Positions 38,162 to 47,879 of a DNA stretch of 64,000 bases are shown piece by piece. The translations under genes and the position numbers were made by a program. The notes below the pieces were generated by a model. It was not told where the DNA came from, ran no database searches, and saw only the letters and a program-made list of their open reading frames with translations. How positions within the stretch are numbered: the stretch's first letter is position 1; each line of letters starts with the position of its first letter. The DNA comes from Burkholderia sp. Nafp2/4-1b (GTDB lineage: Bacteria; Pseudomonadota; Gammaproteobacteria; Burkholderiales; Burkholderiaceae). The stretch is taken from NCBI RefSeq assembly GCF_003635165.1, contig NZ_ML058603.1, positions 92,721 to 156,720 on the forward strand. Reading direction: 5' to 3'.

Positions 38162-39424
38162 ATGAACCGCCTGCGCACATCGCGCGTCTTCTACGGCTGG
38201 TATGTGGTGGCGGCAGCGTTCGCCGTCACGTTCGTCGGTTTCGGCAGCGCGTACACGTTCAGCGCGTTCGTCGAATCGCTGCAGCGGGATTTTGCCGCGT
38301 CGCGCGGGCAAATCTCGCTCGTGTTCTCGCTGGCCGGCTTCCTGTATTTCGGCTTCGGCATCGTCAGCGGCCCGCTTGCCGATCGGTTCGGCTCGCGACG
38401 GCTCGCGGTCGCCGGCATGTTGCTGACGGCCGCCGGGCTCGCGGCGGCCGGCGCCGCGCATACGCTGTTGCAGGTCTACGTCGCTTACGGGCTCGGGGTC
38501 GGCCTCGGCGTCGGCTGCGCATACGTGCCGGCCGTCGGCGCCGTGCAGCGCTGGTTCGTGCGGCGGCGCGGCTTCGCGTCCGGGCTCGCGGTCGCGGGGA
38601 TCGGCGTCGGCACGCTCGTCATGCCGCCGCTCGCGTCCGCGTTGATTGCGCACGTCGGCTGGCGCGGCGCGTACGTCACGCTCGCGGCGATCGCGGTGGT
38701 GGTGGGCGCCGGTATGTCGCTGCTGATCGAGAACGATCCGCGCGGCCGCGGCGTGCTGCCCGACGGCGATGCGGCGCACGCGGGATCCGGCAATGCGCTG
38801 CCGGGCGGCGCTTCATCGGTGCCGGCCGGCGCGACCGTGCGCGAGGCCGTCACGTCGCGGCCGTTCGCGAGTCTCTACGCGGCCTGCCTCGTGTGTTCAT
38901 TCGGTGTCTTCGTGCCGTTCGTGCATCTCGTGCCGTACGCGCTCGATCATGGCGTGGCGCCGTCGACGGCCGTGTTGCTGCTCGGCGCGATCGGCGTCGG
39001 CAGCACGGCGGGTCGCTTCTTCCTCGGTGGCCTCGCCGACCGCTTCGGCCGCCGCGCGTCGCTGCTCGCGATGTTCGCCGGCATGGCCGTCGCGCTCGTC
39101 GCGTGGGCCGGCGCGGGGACGGTGGCGACGCTGGCCGCGTTCGCACTCGTGTTCGGCGTGTTCTACGGCGGTTGGGTCGCCGTGCTGCCCGCCGTCGTGA
39201 TGGACTATTTCGGCGGCCGCAACGTGAGCGCGATCATCGGCGTGCTGTACACGAGCGTAGCGTTCGGCACGCTGATCGGGCCGGCCGCGGCCGGCTTCAT
39301 CTACGACGCGGGCGGCGGCTATCTCGTGCCGATCCTCGCCAGCGCGGCGGCCAATGCGATCGCGTTCGCGATTGTCGCCACCACCGGACGCGCGCCGGTA
39401 GCGGCGCGTGCGGCCGGCCGATAG
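38162..39424 (+). CDS. Major facilitator superfamily transporter, OFA-like
   Basis: 420 residues from the ATG preceded by GAGGAGC; 18 codons upstream are not membrane-like. Twelve hydrophobic segments, with MFS motif A as GPLADRFGSRRLAVAG after helix 2 and again as GGLADRFGRRASLLA in the second half. The glycine-rich VAYGLGVGLGVGCAY recalls the oxalate/formate antiporter group. The substrate is unknown. Control is probably by the divergent LysR-type gene. Confidence 0.9.
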   Translation: MNRLRTSRVFYGWYVVAAAFAVTFVGFGSAYTFSAFVESLQRDFAASRGQISLVFSLAGFLYFGFGIVSGPLADRFGSRRLAVAGMLLTAAGLAAAGAAHTLLQVYVAYGLGVGLGVGCAYVPAVGAVQRWFVRRRGFASGLAVAGIGVGTLVMPPLASALIAHVGWRGAYVTLAAIAVVVGAGMSLLIENDPRGRGVLPDGDAAHAGSGNALPGGASSVPAGATVREAVTSRPFASLYAACLVCSFGVFVPFVHLVPYALDHGVAPSTAVLLLGAIGVGSTAGRFFLGGLADRFGRRASLLAMFAGMAVALVAWAGAGTVATLAAFALVFGVFYGGWVAVLPAVVMDYFGGRNVSAIIGVLYTSVAFGTLIGPAAAGFIYDAGGGYLVPILASAAANAIAFAIVATTGRAPVAARAAGR

Positions 39425-39685
39425 ACGCGAGTCGCGAATGGGCGGCCAGACGCGACGCATCCCGACGCCGTGAAAAAGCTGCTTCTCCGAGAATGGCACG
39501 CGATCGTCCCGGCCGGATGGCGGGACGAAGTGTCGGTCGACGCGCATTGAGCGCCGGGTGCGGCGCTTGCGCGGCACGCGAAGCGCCGCGACCGGATGAC
39601 GTCTCTGCCCGGCGGCCGAGCGGGCTTGCATTCGCTCGGTTGCCCGATCCGACGGTTCGCAAGGGGACGCCGGACCGGACCAAGC

Positions 39686-39711
39686 GTTGCATCGGTTCGA
39701 ATCGATGCAAC
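39686..39711. promoter_or_regulatory. 26-bp palindrome upstream of gabP
   Basis: Arms GTTGCATCG and CGATGCAAC flank GTTCGAAT, whose core TTCGAA is itself palindromic, so only one base pair in the 26 fails to match. No T-run follows. It is most likely an operator for a dimeric regulator of the permease gene, which starts 311 bases downstream. Confidence 0.55.
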
Positions 39712-39738
39712 AAGTGGATCCATCGAAATTCTTCAATT

Positions 39739-39756
39739 GGTTCTTAGTGAAGAACC
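39739..39756. repeat. Inverted repeat upstream of gabP
   Basis: GGTTCTT and AAGAACC separated by AGTG, 27 bases after the larger palindrome. It could be a second regulator site or a small hairpin in the leader. Confidence 0.45.
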
Positions 39757-40022
39757 GTTTGATGCTTACACTCCTTCGCTTCGAAGGCGGCTGACCGACA
39801 GCCGACGGAAAGGGCGCACGCGATGCGCCGGCGCCCCGAGCGCCGCATCGCACCCGCAGCTTCGCAGACTGCGTTGCGCACTGACCGGCACAGGCTCGAT
39901 CCGGCTTTCCGCCCACATGCCGCGCATGCGCGGCGGGCGCCGGATCCAACAACGACAATTCCCCCGCGCCGCCTTCATGCGACACCCGGTCGTACCGGGA
40001 ACCGTTTTTTGGAGAGAGACAG

Positions 40023-41414
40023 ATGAGTGGAAACAACACAGGCCTCGGCACGGGTCTGAAGCAGCGGCACGTGACGATGATGTCGATTGCCGGCGTCATC
40101 GGCGCGGGCTTGTTCGTCGGCTCCGGCCACGCGATCGCGGAAGCCGGCCCGGCGTCGATCCTCGCGTATGCGATCGCCGGCGTGCTGGTCGTGCTGGTGA
40201 TGCGCATGCTCGGCGAGATGGCCGTCGCGCATCCGGACAGCGGTTCGTTCTCGACCTATGCCGATCGCGCGATCGGCCATTGGGCGGGCTTCTCGATCGG
40301 CTGGCTGTACTGGTGGTTCTGGGTGCTTGTGATCCCGATCGAGGCGACGGCCGCCGCGACCATTCTCAATGCGTGGTTCCCCGGTATCGCGACCTGGATC
40401 TTCGCGCTCGGCATCACGTTGCTGCTGACGATCACCAATCTCTTCTCGGTCAAGAACTACGGCGAATTCGAATTCTGGTTCGCGCTGATCAAGGTGGTGG
40501 CGATCGTCGTGTTCCTGTGCATCGGCGGTGCGGCGATCGTCGGCATCGTGCCGGCGCCGGCCGTATCGGGCGTGTCGAACCTGTTCGCGCATCAGGGCTT
40601 CATGCCGAACGGCGCCGGCGCGGTGCTCGCGGCGATGCTGACGACGATGTTCTCGTTCCTCGGCACTGAGATCGTGACGATCGCGGCCGCCGAATCCGAC
40701 AACCCGCAACGCCAGATCGTACGTGCGACGAATTCCGTCATCTGGCGTATCACGCTGTTCTATCTCGGCTCGATCCTCGTCGTTGCGGCGATCGTGCCGT
40801 GGAACGATCCGTTGCTGCCGAAGCACGGCTCGTATCAGCGCGCGATGGAGCTGATCGGCGTTCCGAACGCGAAGGCGATCATCGACGTGATCGTGCTCGT
40901 GTCGGTCGCCAGCTGCCTGAATTCCGCGCTGTACACCGCGTCGCGGATGCTGTTCTCGCTGTCCAGGCGCAAGGACGCGCCCGCGTTCCTGCACCGCACC
41001 GATTCGACCGGCACGCCGCGTGCAGCCGTGCTCGCATCGACCGCGTTCGGGTTCGTGACCGTGATCGCGAACTACCTGATGCCGGAGCAGGTGTTCGGCT
41101 TCCTGCTCGCGACCTCGGGTGCGATCGCGCTGCTCGTCTATCTGGTGATCGCGATCTCGCAGCTGCGCATGCGCAAGACGCTCGGATCGAGCGGCGCCGA
41201 CCTGCCGCTGCGGATGTGGCTGTTCCCGTGGCTCACGTGGGCGGTGATTCTGTTCATCTGCGGGACGCTGACCGTGATGTTCGTCAGCGAGGAACACCGG
41301 ATGGAAGTGGGCGCGACGGCCGTGCTTGCGTTGATCGTGCTGTTTGCTTCGTGGCTGAACAAGCGCGGTCGCGATGCGCGTGCGGGAGCCGGGCGACGCG
41401 TGTCGGCGACGTGA
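40023..41414 (+). CDS. gabP: GABA permease
   Basis: 463 residues, 12 membrane segments. From memory of the Escherichia coli protein the match runs along the whole length: GLKQRHVTMMSIAGVIGAGLFVG at the start, GSFSTYADRAIGHWAG, FSVKNYGEFEFWFALIKV, EIVTIAAAESDNP and SCLNSALYTASRML. It imports 4-aminobutyrate with protons. The neighbouring GABA aminotransferase genes are not in the window, so the gene stands alone here. Confidence 0.9.
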   Translation: MSGNNTGLGTGLKQRHVTMMSIAGVIGAGLFVGSGHAIAEAGPASILAYAIAGVLVVLVMRMLGEMAVAHPDSGSFSTYADRAIGHWAGFSIGWLYWWFWVLVIPIEATAAATILNAWFPGIATWIFALGITLLLTITNLFSVKNYGEFEFWFALIKVVAIVVFLCIGGAAIVGIVPAPAVSGVSNLFAHQGFMPNGAGAVLAAMLTTMFSFLGTEIVTIAAAESDNPQRQIVRATNSVIWRITLFYLGSILVVAAIVPWNDPLLPKHGSYQRAMELIGVPNAKAIIDVIVLVSVASCLNSALYTASRMLFSLSRRKDAPAFLHRTDSTGTPRAAVLASTAFGFVTVIANYLMPEQVFGFLLATSGAIALLVYLVIAISQLRMRKTLGSSGADLPLRMWLFPWLTWAVILFICGTLTVMFVSEEHRMEVGATAVLALIVLFASWLNKRGRDARAGAGRRVSAT

Positions 41415-41453
41415 TGAATTGAAGTGACGGCGGGGCGCGAAGCCCCGGTCGTG

Positions 41454-41497
41454 AAAATGGCCTGATCGGCGTTTGCCGGTCGGGCCATTTTGCTTTT
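41454..41497 (+). terminator. Rho-independent terminator of gabP
   Basis: A long hairpin with arms AAATGGCC(t)GATCGGC and GCCGGTC(g)GGCCATTT and a GTTT loop, followed by TTTTT after three bases. It lies 40 bases past the gabP stop. Confidence 0.85.
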
Positions 41498-41696
41498 TGC
41501 GATGGGCAGATGTCGCTGCGGGAGTCGACGAGATCGTGCCGAAATTTAAGGGAGAAGAATCCGATGGACTCAGGACGTGGACCGAAGTGGCGGAGAGCTG
41601 TTTCAGCCAGTTCGTCTGGTCAAGTTACCATCCACGCAACCGGGCAAGGCACACGCGGGATTGCACGGTGCAGTGACGCGATCCGGTAGCCGAAAT

Positions 41697-41725
41697 AAGA
41701 AAGCCCGCATTCAGCGGGCTTTCTT
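41697..41725 (-). terminator. Rho-independent terminator of ychF
   Basis: Arms AAGAAAGCCCGC and GCGGGCTTTCTT with an ATTCA loop. On the minus strand the descending arm ends in TTTCTT. It is 26 bases past the ychF stop. Confidence 0.85.
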
Positions 41726-41750
41726 GCTTGGAACAGCGCGGCAACAACAC

Positions 41751-42845
41751 TTAGACGTTGAACAGGAAGTTCATCACATCCCCGTCGTGCACGACGTATT
41801 CCTTCCCTTCCGCGCGCATCTTGCCGGCTTCCTTCGCACCCTGTTCGCCCTTGTAGGTGATGAAGTCGTCGAACGCGATCGTCTGCGCGCGAATGAAGCC
41901 GCGCTCGAAGTCGGTGTGGATCACGCCGGCTGCCTGCGGCGCGGTGTCGCCGATGTGGATCGTCCACGCGCGCACTTCCTTCACGCCCGCGGTGAAGTAC
42001 GTCTGCAGGCCGAGCAGCTTGAAGCCCGCGCGGATCACGCGGTCGAGGCCCGGCTCCTGCATGCCCATGTCGGCGAGGAACGCTTCCTTGTCCGCATCGT
42101 CGAGATCGGCGATTTCCGCTTCGATCGCCGCGCACACCGCGACCACCGGCGAGTTCTCGCTTTCCGCGTACTTGCGCACCGCTTCGAGGTGCGGGTTGTT
42201 CTCGAAGCCGTCGTCCTTCACGTTCGCGACGTACATCGCCGGCTTCGCGGTGATCAGGCAGAACGGCTTGAGCAGCGCCTGGTCGTCGTCCGACAGATCG
42301 AGGCCGCGCACGGCCTTGCCCTGGTCGAGGTGCGCGCGCACCTTCTCGAGCACCGCGGCGAGCTTCACGGCTTCCTTGTCGTTGCCCGACTTCGCAGCCT
42401 TCGAGTAGCGCGTGAGCGCCTTCTCGACGGTGGCGAGGTCGGCGAGCGCGAGTTCGGTGTTGATCACTTCGATGTCGTCGATCGGGCTGACCTTGCCGGC
42501 GACGTGGATGACGTTGTCGTCTTCGAAGCAGCGCACGACGTGCGTGATCGCGTCCGTTTCGCGGATGTTCGCGAGGAACTGGTTGCCGAGGCCTTCACCC
42601 TTGCTCGCGCCCGCGACGAGGCCGGCGATGTCGACGAATTCGACGACGGCCGGCACGACGCGCTCGGGCTTCACGATTTCGGACAGCGCCTTCAGGCGCG
42701 TGTCGGGCACTTCGACGATGCCGACGTTCGGCTCGATCGTGCAGAACGGGTAGTTCTCGGCGGCGATGCCGGCCTTGGTCAGCGCATTGAACAGGGTGGA
42801 CTTGCCGACGTTGGGCAAGCCGACGATGCCGCATTTGAGACTCAT
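41751..42845 (-). CDS. ychF: Redox-responsive ATPase/GTPase YchF (Obg-like)
   Basis: 364 residues, the family length. The P-loop GLPNVGKST, the switch region [24 protein letters not shown] and the C-terminal TGS-type domain with [17 protein letters not shown] sequence are present. The G4 position reads NVKD rather than NKxD, which in this family goes with ATP preference. It binds ribosomes and affects oxidative-stress tolerance. Confidence 0.96.
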   Translation of the reverse strand: MSLKCGIVGLPNVGKSTLFNALTKAGIAAENYPFCTIEPNVGIVEVPDTRLKALSEIVKPERVVPAVVEFVDIAGLVAGASKGEGLGNQFLANIRETDAITHVVRCFEDDNVIHVAGKVSPIDDIEVINTELALADLATVEKALTRYSKAAKSGNDKEAVKLAAVLEKVRAHLDQGKAVRGLDLSDDDQALLKPFCLITAKPAMYVANVKDDGFENNPHLEAVRKYAESENSPVVAVCAAIEAEIADLDDADKEAFLADMGMQEPGLDRVIRAGFKLLGLQTYFTAGVKEVRAWTIHIGDTAPQAAGVIHTDFERGFIRAQTIAFDDFITYKGEQGAKEAGKMRAEGKEYVVHDGDVMNFLFNV

Positions 42846-43101
42846 GGAATCCTTCGAACGGGTGAGGCGGCGCGGCCGGACGAAGCGCGGCGGCGCGGGA
42901 AAATGGGGACGGCCGGCGCTCGGAGCGCGGCGGGCCGACGTTCAAAGGCGCTATTGTACCGTGCCGGCGCCACGCTTTCCGGCCTTCCCCCGAACGGCCG
43001 ATGCGACGGGCCGCCGCGCTGCCGGGCCCGTCCGCGATTCTGCTGATTTCCCGCAAAGTCCGGCCGCGTAAGGGATTGGCCCCGCGGCTATAATGCCCGC
43101 C

Positions 43102-44271
43102 ATGACTGCCCACCACACCTTCGACGTCGCCGTGGTCGGCGGCGGGCTCGTCGGCAAGACGGCCGCGCTCGCGTTGACCCAGTCCGGCTACAAGACCGCC
43201 TTGCTCGCCCAGCCGGCTACGCCGCGCCCCGCCGATCTCGCGTTCGACACGCGCATCTACGCGCTGTCGTCCAGCTCGCAGGCGTTGCTCGAGCGGCTGC
43301 GGGTCTGGCAGGCGCTCGATCACGGCCGGCTCGCGCCCGTCTACGACATGCGGGTGTACGGCGATGCGCACGCGGAACTGCATTTCTCCGCGTACCAGGC
43401 ATCGGTGCCGCAGCTCGCGTGGATCGCCGAATCGTCGCTGATCGAGACATCGCTCGATGCCGCACTGCGGTTCCAACCGAACCTCACGTGGTTTGATGCG
43501 CGGGCGCAGGGCTTCGACGTGCGCGACGACGCAGCCGTGCTCACGCTGTCGTCGGGGCAAGTGCTCGAAGCGGATCTCGTCGTCGGCGCCGACGGTGCGC
43601 ATTCGTGGGTGCGTTCCCAAATGGGGGCCAAGGTCGAGCGGCGCGATTACCGGCAGACGGGTGTCGTCGCGAACTTCAAGGCATCGCTGCCGCACCGCGA
43701 GACGGCCTGCCAGTGGTTTCACGACGGCGAGATCGTCGCGCTGCTGCCGCTGCCGGACGGTCACGTGTCGCTCGTGTGGTCCGCGCACACCGCGCATGCG
43801 GACGAACTGCTCGCACTCGATCCCGCGCAGCTCGCGGCCGAAGTCGAGCGCGTGTCGCACGGCCAGCTCGGCACGCTCGAATGCGTGACGCCCGCGGCCG
43901 GCTTCCCGCTCGCGCTGCAGACCGTCGACAAGCTGATCGCGCCGCGCGTCGCGCTGGTCGGCGATGCCGCGCACCTGATCCACCCGCTCGCAGGGCAGGG
44001 GATGAACCTCGGGCTGCGCGACGTCGCCGCGCTCGCCGATGCGATCGCGAACAAGGAAAGCTTCCGCAACCTCGGCGATACGGTGCTGCTGCGCCGCTAC
44101 GAGCGCTCGCGCCGCGAGGACATCCGCGCGCTGATGGTGGCGACCGACGGGCTGCAACGGCTGTTCGCGGTTCCCGGCTCGTTCGCGAAGGCGGTGCGCA
44201 ATGCGGGCATGGCGTTCGTCGGCGCGCAACCGCTCGTGAAGCGCTGGCTCGTGTCGGCCGCGCTGGGCTGA
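43102..44271 (+). CDS. UbiH/UbiF-family FAD-dependent monooxygenase
   Basis: 389 residues from MTAHHTFDV; an ATG three codons upstream (43093) is also possible. FAD motifs: VAVVGGGLVGKTAAL at the N-terminus, LVVGADGAHSWVRSQ in the middle (DG motif) and LVGDAAHLIHPLAGQGMNLGLRD near residue 295. This is the family that hydroxylates the ubiquinone ring (UbiH, UbiF, UbiI and related); which position this member acts on cannot be told from sequence. Confidence 0.88.
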   Translation: MTAHHTFDVAVVGGGLVGKTAALALTQSGYKTALLAQPATPRPADLAFDTRIYALSSSSQALLERLRVWQALDHGRLAPVYDMRVYGDAHAELHFSAYQASVPQLAWIAESSLIETSLDAALRFQPNLTWFDARAQGFDVRDDAAVLTLSSGQVLEADLVVGADGAHSWVRSQMGAKVERRDYRQTGVVANFKASLPHRETACQWFHDGEIVALLPLPDGHVSLVWSAHTAHADELLALDPAQLAAEVERVSHGQLGTLECVTPAAGFPLALQTVDKLIAPRVALVGDAAHLIHPLAGQGMNLGLRDVAALADAIANKESFRNLGDTVLLRRYERSRREDIRALMVATDGLQRLFAVPGSFAKAVRNAGMAFVGAQPLVKRWLVSAALG

Positions 44272-44361
44272 TCGAACCTTCGCGTCCCCGGCCTGTCGGA
44301 CAGGGTCCCGTTACGGCGTACACTGTGACGTGCACTCCGATTGAGCTGAAGGAACAACAGG

Positions 44362-45090
44362 ATGAAAAAAACGATCCGCATCGCCTCGCTGGCGCTGGCC
44401 GTCACGATGGCGACGCTCGGCTGCACCGCGCAGGCCGACCAAACCACCGACAAGCTGAAAGCGACGCTGCAGGCACGTCTCGGCAGCGACGCGCCGATCA
44501 AGAGCGTGTCGAAATCGCCGGTCGCGGGCCTGTACGAAGTGAATCTCGGCACGCAGATCATCTATAGCGATGCCGCGGGCGACTACGTGCTGCTCGGCGA
44601 TCTCGTCGACACCAAGACGCACAAGAACCTGACCGACGCGCGCCTGTCCGACCTCAACAAGATCGATTTCGCGAGCCTGCCGCTCGACAACGCGATCAAG
44701 GTCGTCAAGGGCAACGGCGCACGCAAGATCGCGGTGTTCTCCGATCCGAACTGCCCGTACTGCAAGCGCCTCGAGACGACCCTGCAGTCGGTCGACAACG
44801 TGACCGTCTACACGTTCCTGTACCCGGTGCTGTCGCCCGATTCGACCGCGAAGTCGAAGGCGATCTGGTGCGCGACCGACCGCGCGAAATCCTGGCAGGG
44901 CTGGATGCTCGACCATCGCGTACCGACCGGCGCCGGCACCTGCGATACGACCGCACTCGACAAGAACCTCGCGCTCGGCCGCGGGATGAACGTCACCGGC
45001 ACGCCGACGATCTTCTTCCCCGACGGCCGTCGCCTGCCGGGCGCGGTGTCGGCCGACCAGCTGAACCAGGCGCTCGCGTCGAGCAAGTAA
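44362..45090 (+). CDS. DsbC-family thiol:disulfide interchange protein
   Basis: 242 residues. A signal peptide ends at AQA before DQTTDKL. The N-terminal dimerisation part is followed by a thioredoxin-fold domain with the active site CPYC at 131-134 (SDPNCPYCKRLE) and the cis-proline loop VTGTPTIFF. DsbC isomerases correct wrong disulfides in the periplasm and are kept reduced by DsbD. It lies 90 bases after the monooxygenase gene on the same strand. Confidence 0.92.
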   Translation: MKKTIRIASLALAVTMATLGCTAQADQTTDKLKATLQARLGSDAPIKSVSKSPVAGLYEVNLGTQIIYSDAAGDYVLLGDLVDTKTHKNLTDARLSDLNKIDFASLPLDNAIKVVKGNGARKIAVFSDPNCPYCKRLETTLQSVDNVTVYTFLYPVLSPDSTAKSKAIWCATDRAKSWQGWMLDHRVPTGAGTCDTTALDKNLALGRGMNVTGTPTIFFPDGRRLPGAVSADQLNQALASSK

Positions 45091-45216
45091 CCGACCGGCC
45101 AGCCGGGCCGCGTGGCCTGGCCAGCGAGGGGCGCCCGCGATATCCGCCGGCGCCTCTCTTCGTTTCCGCCGCCATGTTCCGTCCGATTTTCGACTGATTT
45201 TCGACCGACTCCCACG

Positions 45217-47016
45217 ATGACCCAGCCGATCCGTTACTCGATTGCCCCGAAAGATCTTGCCGCGCACCTGTTCGAAGTGTCGGTGACGGTCACCGATCCC
45301 GATCCCGAAGGCCAGCGCTTCTCGTTGCCCGTGTGGATTCCGGGCAGCTACCTCGTGCGCGAGTTCGCGCGCAACATCGTGACGCTTGCCGCGTTCAACG
45401 ACGCGGGCCGCAAGGTGCGGGTCGCGAAGATCGACAAGAACACGTGGCAGGCCGCGCCGGTGAACGGCGCGATCACGCTGCGCTACGACGTGTACGCGTG
45501 GGACCTGTCGGTCCGTTCCGCATATCTCGACGAATCGGGCGGCTTCTTCAACGCCACGGCCGTGTTCCTGAGCGTGGCCGGCCGCGAGGACGCGCCCTGC
45601 GAAGTCGACATCGCCAAACCGGCGGGCCCGGCCTTCCGCACGTGGCGCGTCGGTACGTCGCTGCCCGAGGCACGCGGCACCAAACGCTACGGATTCGGCG
45701 CGTATCGTGCATCGAACTATGACGAACTCACCGATCATCCGGTGACGATCGGCGAGTTCGCGCTGGCGACGTTCGACGCGCACGGCGTGCCGCACGACAT
45801 CGTGATCGCCGGGCGCGTGACGCAGCTCGACATGGAGCGGCTGCGCACCGACCTGAAGCGCGTGTGCGAAGCGCAGATCGCGCTGTTCGAGCCGAAATCG
45901 AAGAAGGCGCCGATGGATCGCTACGTGTTCATGACGCTCGCGGTCAGCGACGGCTATGGCGGCCTCGAGCACCGTGCGTCGACCGCGCTGATCTGCAACC
46001 GCACCGACCTGCCGGTGAAAGGCCGGCCGGAAACGACGGAAGGCTATCGCACGTATCTCGGCCTGTGCAGCCACGAGTATTTCCACACGTGGAACGTGAA
46101 GCGCATCAAGCCGGCCGCGTTCGTGCCGTACGACCTCGCGCGCGAAAACTACACGTCGCTGCTGTGGCTGTTCGAGGGCTTCACGTCGTATTACGACGAC
46201 CTGATGCTCGTGCGCAGCGGGCTGATGTCGCAGGACGAATATTTCGCGGCGCTCGGCCGCACCATCGGCGGCGTGCTGCGCGGCACGGGGCGCTTGAAGC
46301 AGAGCGTCGCCGAAAGCTCGTTCGACGCATGGATCAAGTACTACCGTCAGGACGAGAACGCGACCAACGCGATCGTCAGCTACTACACGAAGGGCTCGCT
46401 CGTCGCGCTTGCATTCGATCTCGCGATCCGCGCGCAGTCGCGCAACCGCAAGTCGCTCGACGACGTGATGCGCGTGCTGTGGGAGCGCTACGGTCGTGAG
46501 TTCTATCGCGGCAAGCAGGCGGGCGTCGAGGAAAACGAGGTCGAGGCGCTGATCGAGGAAGCGACGGGCGTCGCGCTCGGCCGGCTGTTCGCCGATGCCG
46601 TGCACGGCACGCGCGACCTGCCGCTCGCCGACCTGTTCGCACCCTTCGGCGTGACGCTCACGCCCGAGATCGCGGCGGGCGCACTCGCCAAGCCGACGAT
46701 CGGCGCGCGCCTGCGCGGCGGTGCGGACTGCACGCTGGCGGCGGTCTACGAAGGCGGCGGCGCGCATCGCGCGGGGCTGTCGGCCGGCGACACGCTGATC
46801 GCGCTCGACGGGCTGCGCATCACTGGTACGAACCTCGATACGCTGCTCGCGCGCTACCGGCCGGGCGACAAGATCGAGGTGCACGCGTTCCGCCGCGACG
46901 AGCTGCGAACCGTGAAACTGAAGCTGGACGGGCCGGAAGTCACGCGCTACCGGCTCACGGCGGCCGCGAAGCCGGCCGCCATGAACAAGGCCCGGGAAGC
47001 CTGGCTGAAGGGCTGA
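45217..47016 (+). CDS. M61-family peptidase (glycyl aminopeptidase type) with PDZ domain
   Basis: 599 residues from MTQPIRYSIAPKD; 35 codons upstream do not resemble the family. The zinc motif HEYFH lies at 286-290, followed by NVKRIKP and the third ligand in LFEGFTSYYDD. A PDZ domain near the C-terminus (about 505-570, GGAHRAGLSAGDTLIALDG) is usual for the family. No signal peptide is visible, so it is probably cytoplasmic. It cleaves small N-terminal residues such as glycine in characterised relatives. Confidence 0.92.
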   Translation: MTQPIRYSIAPKDLAAHLFEVSVTVTDPDPEGQRFSLPVWIPGSYLVREFARNIVTLAAFNDAGRKVRVAKIDKNTWQAAPVNGAITLRYDVYAWDLSVRSAYLDESGGFFNATAVFLSVAGREDAPCEVDIAKPAGPAFRTWRVGTSLPEARGTKRYGFGAYRASNYDELTDHPVTIGEFALATFDAHGVPHDIVIAGRVTQLDMERLRTDLKRVCEAQIALFEPKSKKAPMDRYVFMTLAVSDGYGGLEHRASTALICNRTDLPVKGRPETTEGYRTYLGLCSHEYFHTWNVKRIKPAAFVPYDLARENYTSLLWLFEGFTSYYDDLMLVRSGLMSQDEYFAALGRTIGGVLRGTGRLKQSVAESSFDAWIKYYRQDENATNAIVSYYTKGSLVALAFDLAIRAQSRNRKSLDDVMRVLWERYGREFYRGKQAGVEENEVEALIEEATGVALGRLFADAVHGTRDLPLADLFAPFGVTLTPEIAAGALAKPTIGARLRGGADCTLAAVYEGGGAHRAGLSAGDTLIALDGLRITGTNLDTLLARYRPGDKIEVHAFRRDELRTVKLKLDGPEVTRYRLTAAAKPAAMNKAREAWLKG

Positions 47017-47057
47017 AAGGGCTGAACGTGCGAAAGCGGGTTTCGGGGCGCGACCAT

Positions 47058-47083
47058 GGATTGTTCTGCTGGTGCAACAATCC
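47058..47083. promoter_or_regulatory. Inverted repeat upstream of azoR, LysR-type spacing
   Basis: Perfect arms GGATTGTT and AACAATCC separated by ten bases; a T-N11-A core (47065 to 47077) lies inside. It ends 90 bases before the azoR start. No T-run follows, so a regulator site is more likely than a terminator of the M61 gene. Confidence 0.5.
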
Positions 47084-47172
47084 GTCGCCCTGAACCCGCT
47101 TTTTCGCGATCATGCGGCCACGCACAATGGCGTCACTCGCGCTACCGAAGCGCAACCTAACTGGAGCCTGAC

Positions 47173-47769
47173 ATGACGACCATTCTGCAAATCAATTCCG
47201 CGGCCCGCTCGCAAGGTGCGCAGTCCACGCTGCTGTCCAACGAACTGACGGCAAAGCTGCAACAATCGAACCCCGGCTCGAAGGTCGTGGTTCGCGATCT
47301 GCTGGCCGATGCGCTGCCGCACCTGGACGAGTCGGTGCTCGGCGCGTTCTTCACGCCGGCCGACCAGCGTAGCGCGGAACAGAATGCGATCGTCGCGAAG
47401 AGCGATGCGCTGATCGCCGAACTGCAAGCCGCCGACATCATCGTGATCGGCGCACCGATGTACAACTTCGGCGTCTCGTCGCAACTGAAGACGTATTTCG
47501 ACTGGATCGCCCGCGCAGGCGTCACGTTCCGCTATACCGAGAACGGTCCGGAAGGCCTGATCAAGGGCAAGAAGGTTCACGTGGTGACGGCCCGCGGCGG
47601 CAAGTACCTCGGTACGCCGAACGACAGCCAGACGCCGTACCTGCGCTCGTTCCTCGGCTTCATCGGCCTGACCGACGTGAGCTTCATCCACGCCGAAGGC
47701 CTGAACCTCGGCCCGGATGCACAGAGCGCCGCGCTCGCCAGCGCACGCGAAGCGATCGCTGCGTTGTAA
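47173..47769 (+). CDS. azoR: FMN-dependent NADH-azoreductase
   Basis: 198 residues from the ATG after GGAGCCTGAC. The flavodoxin-like fold is shown by [15 protein letters not shown], which binds the FMN phosphate, [22 protein letters not shown] and VVTARGGKY. AzoR reduces azo dyes and quinones with NADH and is mainly thought to protect against quinone and thiol stress. A palindrome with LysR-type spacing lies ahead of it. Confidence 0.93.
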   Translation: MTTILQINSAARSQGAQSTLLSNELTAKLQQSNPGSKVVVRDLLADALPHLDESVLGAFFTPADQRSAEQNAIVAKSDALIAELQAADIIVIGAPMYNFGVSSQLKTYFDWIARAGVTFRYTENGPEGLIKGKKVHVVTARGGKYLGTPNDSQTPYLRSFLGFIGLTDVSFIHAEGLNLGPDAQSAALASAREAIAAL

Positions 47770-47810
47770 GATCGACGTGGGTGCATCGCACCTGCCGCGT
47801 GGTCAGAAGA

Positions 47811-47846
47811 AAAAACGCCGCGTCCCGACAGGGGCGCGGCGTTTTT
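47811..47846. terminator. Bidirectional terminator between azoR and ung
   Basis: Arms AAAAACGCCGCGTCCC and GGGGCGCGGCGTTTTT (one mismatch) with a GACA loop. A/T runs at both ends suit both convergent genes. Confidence 0.88.
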
Positions 47847-47879
47847 GCATGTCAGCCGGCGAAGGACCCGCCAAGGCCG

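Larger units (their letters stand above)
39425..40022. other. 598-base intergenic region upstream of gabP
   Basis: No gene could be supported. The last 340 bases carry a near-perfect 26-base palindrome (39686-39711) and a smaller inverted repeat GGTTCTT-agtg-AAGAACC (39739-39756), which suggests regulator binding ahead of the permease gene. The gabP ribosome binding site GGAGAGAGA lies just before 40023. Confidence 0.55.
41415..41750. other. Region between gabP and ychF
   Basis: 336 bases between two convergent genes. It contains a terminator for each (41454-41497 and 41697-41725). The 200 bases between the terminators hold no reading frame or RNA gene that I can support. Confidence 0.55.

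Noticed and set aside
39686..39711. GGTTCGAATC resembling a tRNA T-loop, possible attachment site
   Set aside because: No tRNA structure around it and no integrase or element boundary nearby; better explained as a palindrome.
43089..43094. TATAAT just ahead of the UbiH-family gene
   Set aside because: No -35 element at a proper distance, and it would overlap the possible start codon; probably chance.
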